This document shows, piece after piece, positions 1 through 5,533 of a stretch of DNA of 5,533 nucleotides (its first letter is position 1; each line of letters starts with the position of its first letter). A program made the translations under genes and the position numbers. The stretch lies in the NCBI GenBank assembly GCA_916710115.1, contig CAKAOY010000090.1, forward strand, positions 1-5,533, read 5' to 3'. Origin of the DNA: an uncultured Bergeyella sp. Its GTDB lineage: Bacteria > Bacteroidota > Bacteroidia > Flavobacteriales > Weeksellaceae. Below the pieces are notes generated by a model. The model worked only from the letters and a program-made list of their open reading frames with translations, made no database searches and was not told the DNA's origin.

Positions 1-474
1 GGTGCGATATTACTTATCGCCAAACTGGATAGACTCAGCCGTAACGCTGGGTTTATCTTTTTATTGAAGGATAGCCAAGTGAATTTCAAGTGTTGTGATA
101 TGCCAGAGGCGAACTCCTTAACCATCGGAATAATGGCGGTTTTAGCACAAGAAGAAAGAGAATTGATAAGTAAAAGAACAATAGCTGCATTGGAGGAATT
201 GAGAAATAAAGGTAAAAAGTTAGGTAATCCGAAAAACCTCACCTATGAAGCTCAAAAACAAGGAGCTGAAGCAATGAAAAACAAGGCTCTTAACAATGAA
301 AATAACCGCAAGGCTACAGCTCTGATTGTTTCCCTCCGAGAGACTGGAAAATCTTATGCTAAAATAGCACAACAACTCAATGATAATGGTTTCAAAACCA
401 GCAGAGGTTATAATTTTTCTGCCTCTCAAGTATTGATTCTTTATGATAGATATGTTAATTCTTTGCCAAAGTGA
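1..474 (+). CDS. Serine site-specific recombinase (resolvase/invertase family), 5' end missing
   Basis: The frame is open from base 1 and gives 157 residues before TGA. The catalytic domain is entered near its end: LIAKLDRLSRN (visible residues 5-15) is the conserved D-R-x-S-R block, whose two arginines assist strand cleavage in this family. It is followed by the typical CCDMPEAN segment and the long helix with AVLAQEERELISKRT, which links the catalytic domain to the DNA-binding domain. The C-terminal part (YAKIAQQLNDNG to the end) reads as a helix-turn-helix of the type that binds the crossover site. The catalytic serine lies upstream of the window; about 65-70 residues are probably missing, judging by the usual length of small serine recombinases. 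A TTG at base 64 is an internal codon, not the start. The protein would cut and rejoin DNA through a 5'-phosphoserine link, either inverting a segment or resolving or integrating an element; which one cannot be told from the visible part. The visible part is intact. Confidence 0.93.
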   Translation, partial: GAILLIAKLDRLSRNAGFIFLLKDSQVNFKCCDMPEANSLTIGIMAVLAQEERELISKRTIAALEELRNKGKKLGNPKNLTYEAQKQGAEAMKNKALNNENNRKATALIVSLRETGKSYAKIAQQLNDNGFKTSRGYNFSASQVLILYDRYVNSLPK

Positions 475-573
475 TTTTTATCTCTTATTTTTGTGCTAAA
501 TTTTATCGTAAATATTAAGCGTTAGCTTTTGAAGGTCATCAGAAATCGCCAATTTCAATAATAGCACCTATTC

Positions 574-670
574 AAGAGTTAAGACGCTCACACCATACGG
601 CGTGGGCTGTCTTATTCTTGGTGCGTGGCTTTGGCGAGCCTCTGATGAAAGAGTAAGTTCAGTCCCACGC
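574..670. repeat. Three related ~21-base units in +/-/+ orientation, able to form two competing hairpins
   Basis: Unit A is 574-594, unit B is 599-619 read on the minus strand, and unit C is 649-670. All three begin AAGA, continue with (G/A)TAAG, and end in a CCCAC-like block (CTCACACC, CCCACGCC, CCCACGC). By eye, B and C share 18 of 19 aligned bases plus small gaps, and A and B share 17 of 20. A and B pair across the 4-base loop 595-598 into a long imperfect hairpin (580-585 with 609-614; 586-594 with 599-607, one A-C mismatch). B and C pair into another (600-606 with 664-670; 607-609 with 660-662; 611-619 with 649-657), with a small inner hairpin 627-630/637-640. The two folds use the same B strand, so only one can exist at a time. 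The region is clearly richer in G and C than its surroundings. Its role is unknown: recombination site, RNA switch and dispersed repeat are all possible. Confidence 0.75.
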
Positions 671-680
671 TTTCTATTTT
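600..680 (+). terminator. Possible intrinsic terminator (B/C hairpin plus T-rich tail)
   Basis: The base of the B/C stem is GCGTGGG (600-606) paired with CCCACGC (664-670), and it is followed at once by TTTCTATTTT (671-680). This could end transcription from the recombinase gene, 126 bases downstream of its stop codon. The hairpin is long (71 bases, with an internal loop), and the T run is interrupted by C and A, so it is weaker than the terminator at 1834-1861. If the alternative A/B hairpin forms first, this terminator could not form. Confidence 0.35.
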
Positions 681-748
681 GAATCACTATCTAATTAAAA
701 TCAAGTTAAACCTCTCTTGGGACTGGGGAAATAAAATTATTTTCTATT

Positions 749-1828
749 ATGAAAAGAGAACACTTAGTGAAAGTGAAGTATGCTGCAGGGAGTATATTTA
801 TCTTTACAGCATTGGGACTTATTATGGAAGGCTCCATTATAGCAGGAGCTTTAGCGTTGGTATTAGGCTTATTTCTTTTGCCTCCTATTTTTAAAAAGAT
901 TGCGGAAAAACTGCCAATTTTAGAAAGCAATAGGTTCTTGAGGTATGGAGTTTATGTTATTTTATTTTTCTCAATGGCTGGATTTATGCCCAAAAAGCAG
1001 AAACCTAAAAATACAAATGCAGAGAAAAATGTAGTAGAGGAAAAACCACAACCTCAACAAGAAAAAATACCCGAGCCTACAATTTTTTATAAAATTATTT
1101 ACGAAGAATTTATTAGGGTAGATGGAGCCCCAAGTTATTTTGTTCTACTTGATAAAGTGGATGTTTCTAATGAAAAGTTTATGCTTGAAATTAAAGGTGT
1201 AATCAACAAAATTACAACAGAAAAAGGCAAAAAAATAAATATTGAATTTTTAGATGATAAAAACCTACTTGATTTGATGCATAAAAGCCATTATGGAGCA
1301 AATACTTTAGGAAGAGCATTGACAGCAAAAGAAAGAGAAAAATTGGCAAGACATAATATTGCTTCTTTTAGTGGAGAATTAGCTAATATGCTATATACCA
1401 ATACCTTGTCATTTTTCCCTTCTGCTTTCGCAGACACTCCAGAGATTGGTAAATATGTAAAATCAGAAGAATTTAATCCAAATAAGATTACATACACAAT
1501 CCAAAATGAAAAAACTACTAAAAAAGAGGAAATAACTCAAAATACGGAGAAAAAGGATAAAGAAAAAGAATTAGCATATAAAAGAGAAAAATTTTTGAAA
1601 AATTGCTTTACAAATGGTACTCACACCAAGTTAAGATTTTATATCAGAACCATTAAGGCTGATGGAGTAAAATATGAACATATTGATACATCTACTGATA
1701 TGAAAGAAGACTATGCGATTGTAACTACTCATTTCAGTTTAACCAATAAGCTTGGGGTAAGAAATGATTACAAGCTAAAAGCCAAAGTAAGTTATGATAA
1801 TTGCGAAGTCATAGAAATATTAAAATAA
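749..1828 (+). CDS. Membrane-anchored protein of unknown function (359 aa)
   Basis: I do not recognise a named family. Hydrophobic segments lie at about residues 11-26, 29-48 and 66-80; the first two are separated only by a short turn (MEGS), so they may form a hairpin. A K/P/E/Q-rich linker (81-110) leads to a soluble region (111-245) containing KIIYEEFIRVDGAPSY and an amphipathic KAREKL-like stretch. A very lysine/glutamate-rich, probably coiled linker (252-283) follows. The last ~75 residues (285-359), with KYEHIDTSTD, DYAIVTTHFS and a closing YDNCEVIEI, resemble from memory a small C-terminal domain seen in many uncharacterised Bacteroidota proteins. The start at ATG 749 is the only usable one: an in-frame stop lies at 707-709 with no ATG, GTG or TTG between. 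No Shine-Dalgarno sequence is visible. The gene ends just before a strong terminator, so it appears to be its own transcription unit, separate from the downstream gaj genes. A role in defence or immunity is not shown by the sequence. Confidence 0.85.
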   Translation: MKREHLVKVKYAAGSIFIFTALGLIMEGSIIAGALALVLGLFLLPPIFKKIAEKLPILESNRFLRYGVYVILFFSMAGFMPKKQKPKNTNAEKNVVEEKPQPQQEKIPEPTIFYKIIYEEFIRVDGAPSYFVLLDKVDVSNEKFMLEIKGVINKITTEKGKKINIEFLDDKNLLDLMHKSHYGANTLGRALTAKEREKLARHNIASFSGELANMLYTNTLSFFPSAFADTPEIGKYVKSEEFNPNKITYTIQNEKTTKKEEITQNTEKKDKEKELAYKREKFLKNCFTNGTHTKLRFYIRTIKADGVKYEHIDTSTDMKEDYAIVTTHFSLTNKLGVRNDYKLKAKVSYDNCEVIEILK

Positions 1829-1833
1829 AATAT

Positions 1834-1861
1834 AATCCTCCTAATAGTTAGGAGGATTTTT
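1834..1861 (+). terminator. Strong intrinsic terminator after the membrane-protein gene
   Basis: A perfect 11-bp stem (1834-1844 with 1848-1858, AATCCTCCTAA and its complement) closes on a 3-base loop, TAG. It runs into five Ts (1857-1861). It starts 5 bases after the stop codon at 1826-1828. The bases before the stem are A-rich, so it could also stop transcription from the other strand, although no minus-strand gene is visible here. It separates the upstream gene from the gaj operon. Confidence 0.92.
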
Positions 1862-1913
1862 CATATACAAAGAATTATTTTAATGAAAAATATTGGCATT
1901 AAATCAAATTTTT

Positions 1914-1952
1914 AATTTTTATGATAAAGTCTTTATTTTAGTCATAAAAATT
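1914..1952. promoter_or_regulatory. Perfect 11-bp inverted repeat upstream of gajA, possible operator
   Basis: AATTTTTATGA (1914-1924) is matched exactly by its reverse complement TCATAAAAATT (1942-1952) across a 17-base spacer. Inside, ATAAAG (1924-1929) and CTTTAT (1931-1936) form a second, smaller palindrome with a different centre. The outer repeat lies just upstream of the predicted -7 element (1979-1986), roughly where an activator or a repressor blocking the -33 region would bind. AT-rich DNA gives such repeats by chance more often than mixed DNA, so a regulatory role is inferred. No regulator gene is visible in the window. Confidence 0.45.
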
Positions 1953-1978
1953 ATACAATGATAAACATAGATTATTTA

Positions 1979-1986
1979 TATATTTG
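1979..1986 (+). promoter_or_regulatory. Bacteroidota-type -7 promoter element for the gajA-gajB operon
   Basis: TATATTTG matches the Bacteroidota sigma-ABfr -7 consensus TAnnTTTG exactly and ends 25 bases before the gajA start codon, leaving a short leader. No clear TTG/TTTG -33 element is present at the usual spacing (around 1955-1960 reads CAATG), so the promoter may be weak or need an activator. A chance match is possible in such AT-rich sequence. Confidence 0.5.
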
Positions 1987-2011
1987 TTACCATATTCCAA
2001 ATTAAAAAATT

Positions 2012-3727
2012 ATGTACCTATCAAATATAAAACTTTGGAACTTTAGGAAGTATGGCAATGATACTTTTAATATTGAGGAACCTAATTTAGACCTGAATTT
2101 CACAGAAGGGCTTAATGTGCTTATTGGTGAAAACGATTCAGGGAAAACAGCTATTATTGATGCTATAAAAATAGTATTAAAGACCCATAGCTATGAGTAT
2201 ATCAAGATTGAAGCAGACGATTTCTATAACAATTCTGATAGACTTAGGATAGAATTAAAGTTTAAAGGACTTTTGGATGAAGAAGCTAAGAATTTTACAG
2301 AATGGCTTACTTGGGAAGGGCAAGGAGAAGATTCAACTCCTATTCTGAGAGTTTTTTATGATGTAAGAAGAAAAGATTACAAAATACTTCCTTCAGAAGT
2401 AAAAGCAGGTGCGGACACAGAAGGATATTCATTAACAGCTGAAGCACGGGAGTATCTAAAAGCTACTTATTTAAGACCTTTGCGAGATGCTGAGAATGAA
2501 TTAATCTCAAAAAAAAACTCAAGGCTTTCTCAAATATTATTGGGAGACGATATTTTCAAGGAGAAAGACATACCCCATCCTCTTGTTGAAAAATTTGAGA
2601 GAATCAATACTGAAGTGGAAGAATATTTTAGAAGTGCTGAGGGAGCAGGTCATATAAAAGATAATATAGATTCTTATATTAAAGGGTTTTATGGAGAAGA
2701 AAAGGAATCACTATTTGAAGCATCAAAAAATGATATAAAAAGTATTCTTGAAAAATTAAGTTTGTCTTTAAATGGTCAAAAGAATGTTGGCTTAGGAACT
2801 TTGAATAGGCTATTTATGGCAGCTGAATTACTTCATTTGAATAAAGAAAATTGGGAAGGATTGAGATTAGGTTTAATAGAAGAATTGGAAGCACATCTTC
2901 ATCCACAAGCTCAAATGCAAGTGATAGAAACTTTGCAAAAACAAGAGGAGGTACAACTTATTATTACAACACATAGCCCCAATTTAGCATCAAAAATCAA
3001 ACTTGAAAATCTCATTATTTGTAACGGAAATAATGCTTTTCCTATGGGGAAAGACTATACAGAATTAAAGGAGGATAGTTATGTGTTTTTAGAAAAATTT
3101 CTTGATGTAACCAAGTCTAATTTGTTTTTTGCTAAGGGAGTTATCTTAGTAGAAGGCTGGGCTGAAGAAATTTTAATTCCAAGTTTAGCTAAGGCTATTG
3201 GATTTGATTTAACAACAAAAGGAGTTTCTGTCGTTAATATTGGTAATCTAGGATTTGACCATTATTCTAAAATATTTCTGAGGAAAAATGCTCCTTTTAT
3301 GGATATTCCTGTAGCTGTAGTAACAGATTGTGATGTGAGGGAGTATGAAGTGAATGGCAATGATTATCAAAAAAAGGATAATATAGATAGTGAAAGAGAA
3401 AACAAAATAATAGAAATAAAATCAAAATCCTTTGAAAATGTGAAATATTTTGTTGCTCCTCGTTGGACATTAGAATATTGCTTGAATTTATCTGATACTT
3501 TGAAACAGGAATTTCAAAAAATTGTAAAATCAATTCATACGAGGAGTGGTTGGAATTCTGATTTTGAGAAAGAGCTGGCAAGGAAACTTATAATAGGAAA
3601 ATTAGAAAAAGCAGAAATAGCATACAAATTAGCTAATTACCTTGATGGTTTAGAGAATATTTCTCTTGAAGAAAGTGATACTATATGTTATCTAAAAAAA
3701 GCTATTAAATATGCAGCAGGCAATTGA
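2012..3727 (+). CDS. gajA: Gabija protein GajA: OLD-family ATPase/TOPRIM endonuclease
   Basis: The 571 residues match the plan and length of GajA (578 residues in the Bacillus cereus reference). The N-terminal ABC-type ATPase half has Walker A GENDSGKT at 39-46, a signature-like helix NVGLGTLNRLFMAAELL around 258-273, Walker B plus D-loop LIEELEAHLHP at 288-298 and a switch histidine in TTHSPN (H321). The C-terminal TOPRIM half begins ILVEGWAEE (378-386; glutamates E381 and E385). It continues with the metal-binding VVTDCD (D439, D441) and the WTLEYCL block (485-491), and ends with GKLEKAEIAYKLA (529-541), where K533 is the likely conserved basic residue. GajA is known as a sequence-specific DNA-nicking enzyme that is inhibited by NTP binding to its ATPase domain. 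It forms a tetramer that binds GajB and blocks phage growth when nucleotides are depleted. ATG 2012 gives a family-typical start (MYLSNIKLWNFRKYG); no Shine-Dalgarno is seen. The last 17 bases overlap gajB, so the two are co-transcribed and probably translationally coupled. All key motifs are intact. Confidence 0.93.
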   Translation: MYLSNIKLWNFRKYGNDTFNIEEPNLDLNFTEGLNVLIGENDSGKTAIIDAIKIVLKTHSYEYIKIEADDFYNNSDRLRIELKFKGLLDEEAKNFTEWLTWEGQGEDSTPILRVFYDVRRKDYKILPSEVKAGADTEGYSLTAEAREYLKATYLRPLRDAENELISKKNSRLSQILLGDDIFKEKDIPHPLVEKFERINTEVEEYFRSAEGAGHIKDNIDSYIKGFYGEEKESLFEASKNDIKSILEKLSLSLNGQKNVGLGTLNRLFMAAELLHLNKENWEGLRLGLIEELEAHLHPQAQMQVIETLQKQEEVQLIITTHSPNLASKIKLENLIICNGNNAFPMGKDYTELKEDSYVFLEKFLDVTKSNLFFAKGVILVEGWAEEILIPSLAKAIGFDLTTKGVSVVNIGNLGFDHYSKIFLRKNAPFMDIPVAVVTDCDVREYEVNGNDYQKKDNIDSERENKIIEIKSKSFENVKYFVAPRWTLEYCLNLSDTLKQEFQKIVKSIHTRSGWNSDFEKELARKLIIGKLEKAEIAYKLANYLDGLENISLEESDTICYLKKAIKYAAGN

Positions 3728-5533
3728 CATTACAGAGAGTGATATAGAGTATGCTGAAAAAATACTTTTGACAGAAGGACAACACTTTGATGATGAGAGG
3801 AGAAGTTTTATCAAAAATCTTGAAGTGATTGATTTACAAGCAGTGCCTGGCAGTGGAAAAACTACAGCTTTGTTAGCTAAATTATTAATTTTAGAGCGTA
3901 AATTACCTTTTGTTGATAACTCAGGAATTTTAGTTTTATCTCATACTAATGTAGCTATTGATGAAATAAAACATAAGATAGAATTATTTTGTCCTAAATT
4001 ATTTAGATACCCTAATTTTATTGGTACAATTCAAAGTTTTGTTGATGAGTTCTTAGCTATTCCATATTATACAACAATTTGTAAGAAGAAACCTGTTAGG
4101 ATTGATAATGAAATATATCAAGAAAGGGTGACAAAAATATTAGAGCATCCTTATAATTATAGATTTAAACTTTCTGAGAATTATTTTGCAAAAATTCTTC
4201 ATATAAAGAATAGTAACCCTAATATATTTTATGATGTTAGATTTGATATAAAAGATAGCAACTCTATATTAGTAAATAGATTAAATGGGGAAGAGTTTAG
4301 TGTTAAAAAACCAATAGGAAAAACTAAGCCTCAAAATTATCAAGACTATACAAATGAAGAAAAAGAAAAATTATACGAATGGTTCTTATCTTTTAAAAAA
4401 AACATCTTAAAACAAGGCATATTACATTTTGATGATGCTTATTTTTTAGCTAAAGCATATTTATTTCATTTCCCAAAAATCAAAGAAATTATACAAAAGC
4501 GTTTTTCGTATGTATTTGTAGATGAAATGCAAGATATGGAGACTCATCAATATGATTTATTGGAGAAACTATTTTATGATGATGGAAATAGTACATCAAT
4601 ATTTCAGAGAATAGGAGATAAGAATCAAGCAATTTTCAATAATATAGAAAGTAATGAGGTTAATTGGATTGATAGGAGGAATAATTTAGTTTTAACTAAT
4701 AGCCATCGTTTAAGCTCTAAAATAGCAAATGTAGTAAAAAGTTTTGCTGTGAATAATCCTAATAATTTCGATATTATAGGATTAAATGGATGTGATATTA
4801 AGCCTCATATTATTCTTTTTAATGATGCCTCAAAAGAAAAAGTTATCCCTAAATTTGCGGAACTTGTAAAAGGGTTCAAAGAAGAAGGTAGATTGATTGA
4901 CCATGGAAAATATCCAATAAAAGCAATATGTTGGAATGCCCAGTGGAAGAGTGAAACAGAATTAAGGATAACAAATTATTTCCCTACCTATAAAAAAGAT
5001 AATACTAAAAGTAAACAGGATTATGATACTTTAAAGGACTATTTGTTATTTTATGATAGAAACTCCCAAACATTAAAATCAATCAAAAATAACATCATTA
5101 ATGCCTTTTTAAAAGTATTGCGTTTTGAAGATATATTTGATGATAATAAAAGATACTTTACAAAATACATTTTGTTTAAAACCTTAAAAGAGAAATATTT
5201 TGATAAATATCAGGAGTTTAATTTGAAGTTATATCATTGGTCTATGCTTATTTTAAAAGGGAAACTTGATGAGGCTTATGATGAAATTAAGTCCTATATG
5301 AATGACTTTATCAAGATATTTGACGAAACTAAAAATCTTACTATAAGCTCAAGTCTTTTCAATCAAGAAAGTCAAACACAAGTTCCTGATAATACAGAAC
5401 AACTAAAAGACAACAATTTATATACAGAAGGAGATATAAATATTGAAGTAGCAACTGTACACTCTGTGAAAGGGCAAACTCATTGCGCTACATTATACTT
5501 AGAATCTTTTTTCTATAAAGATGGTACTAAATC
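3711..5533 (+). CDS. gajB: Gabija protein GajB: UvrD-like superfamily 1 helicase, 3' end beyond window
   Basis: The frame from ATG 3711 runs without a stop to the window end (607 complete codons). It overlaps gajA by 17 bases; an in-frame stop at 3693-3695 rules out an earlier start. Superfamily 1A helicase motifs appear in order: Walker A AVPGSGKTT (44-52), motif Ia LVLSHTNVAIDE (74-85), motif Ib FIGTIQSFVDEF (103-114), the HFDDAY segment near 239-244, and motif II VFVDEMQD (268-275). They continue with motif III GDKNQAIF (302-309), motif IV TNSHRLSSKIA (329-339) and motif V ATVHSVKGQTH (581-591). The HSVKGxTHxATLY form of motif V is typical of GajB. The final motif VI, with its arginine finger, is not yet reached. 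GajB binds the GajA tetramer and is thought to sense DNA ends or intermediates and boost nicking through ATP hydrolysis. The protein is longer than the ~494-residue B. cereus GajB, with about 247 residues between motifs IV and V. Base composition matches gajA, so the pair seems to have travelled together. Other OLD-associated UvrD helicases are the only close alternative. Confidence 0.93.
   Translation, partial: MQQAIDITESDIEYAEKILLTEGQHFDDERRSFIKNLEVIDLQAVPGSGKTTALLAKLLILERKLPFVDNSGILVLSHTNVAIDEIKHKIELFCPKLFRYPNFIGTIQSFVDEFLAIPYYTTICKKKPVRIDNEIYQERVTKILEHPYNYRFKLSENYFAKILHIKNSNPNIFYDVRFDIKDSNSILVNRLNGEEFSVKKPIGKTKPQNYQDYTNEEKEKLYEWFLSFKKNILKQGILHFDDAYFLAKAYLFHFPKIKEIIQKRFSYVFVDEMQDMETHQYDLLEKLFYDDGNSTSIFQRIGDKNQAIFNNIESNEVNWIDRRNNLVLTNSHRLSSKIANVVKSFAVNNPNNFDIIGLNGCDIKPHIILFNDASKEKVIPKFAELVKGFKEEGRLIDHGKYPIKAICWNAQWKSETELRITNYFPTYKKDNTKSKQDYDTLKDYLLFYDRNSQTLKSIKNNIINAFLKVLRFEDIFDDNKRYFTKYILFKTLKEKYFDKYQEFNLKLYHWSMLILKGKLDEAYDEIKSYMNDFIKIFDETKNLTISSSLFNQESQTQVPDNTEQLKDNNLYTEGDINIEVATVHSVKGQTHCATLYLESFFYKDGTK

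Noticed and set aside
481..520. Loose inverted symmetry (CTTATTTTTGTG... to ...CGTAAATATTAAG) considered as a resolvase crossover site
   Set aside because: Only the outermost bases and an A/T centre match; the halves align poorly, and this is expected in AT-rich DNA.
493..567. GTGCTA (493-498) and TAGCAC (562-567) as an inverted pair
   Set aside because: Only six bases match with a long spacer, and the match does not extend convincingly on either side.
574..670. CRISPR array
   Set aside because: The units alternate in orientation, number only three and are unevenly spaced, and no cas gene is present.
675..681. TATTTTG as a -7 promoter element for the gene at 749
   Set aside because: It is one base short of the TAnnTTTG spacing and overlaps the T-rich tail of the candidate terminator; no -33 element supports it.
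679..894. Open frame of 71 residues from a TTG, overlapping the start of the membrane-protein gene
   Set aside because: It overlaps the real gene in another frame, lacks a plausible start, and shows no recognisable motif.
220..1497. Minus-strand open frames at 220-429, 706-930 and 1291-1497
   Set aside because: They lie wholly or mostly opposite well-supported genes; the one at 706-930 covers the membrane-protein start. Their compositions look like reverse-strand shadows.
2873..2906. Walker B of GajA reads EELEAHLHP rather than the common EEPEAHLHP
   Set aside because: The proline is not catalytic, the glutamates and histidines are kept, and such substitution is ordinary variation in OLD proteins.
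3297..3581. Minus-strand open frame of 94 residues inside gajA
   Set aside because: It lies opposite the conserved TOPRIM region of gajA; its leucine/histidine/serine-rich content is expected from the reverse of an A-rich coding strand.

Overview
The window looks like accessory (genomic-island) DNA from a member of the Bacteroidota, most likely a flavobacterium-type organism. The base composition is strongly AT-rich and codons end mostly in A or T. The genes lack Shine-Dalgarno sequences and have A/T-rich leaders. There is an exact match to the Bacteroidota -7 promoter consensus (TAnnTTTG) ahead of the main operon. This is an inference from style, not a species identification.

Layout, all genes on the + strand. 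(1) Bases 1-474 are the 3' part of a serine recombinase gene (resolvase/invertase family); its catalytic serine lies upstream of the window. (2) Bases 475-748 are a non-coding gap holding three related ~21-base units (574-594, 599-619 inverted, 649-670). They can fold into two mutually exclusive hairpins, the second followed by a T-rich run. (3) Bases 749-1828 encode a 359-residue protein of unknown function with three N-terminal membrane segments and a long charged soluble part, closed by a very clear intrinsic terminator at 1834-1861. (4) Bases 1862-2011 hold a perfect 11-bp inverted repeat and a Bacteroidota-type promoter. (5) Bases 2012-3727 and 3711-5533 (open at the window end) are an overlapping gene pair: an OLD-family ATPase/TOPRIM nuclease and a UvrD-like superfamily 1 helicase. 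This is the composition and order of the Gabija anti-phage system (gajA-gajB).

The main functional content is therefore a Gabija defence operon beside a site-specific recombinase, as is usual for mobile defence islands. In Gabija, GajA is known to assemble as an ATP-regulated DNA-nicking complex with GajB, and phage replication that depletes nucleotides is thought to release its activity. The helicase here is already longer at the window end than the reference GajB and has not yet reached its last helicase motif. The membrane protein has its own terminator and the gaj genes their own promoter, so it looks like a separate transcription unit; a defence role for it is possible but unsupported. 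The least explained feature is the three-unit repeat between the recombinase and the membrane-protein gene.
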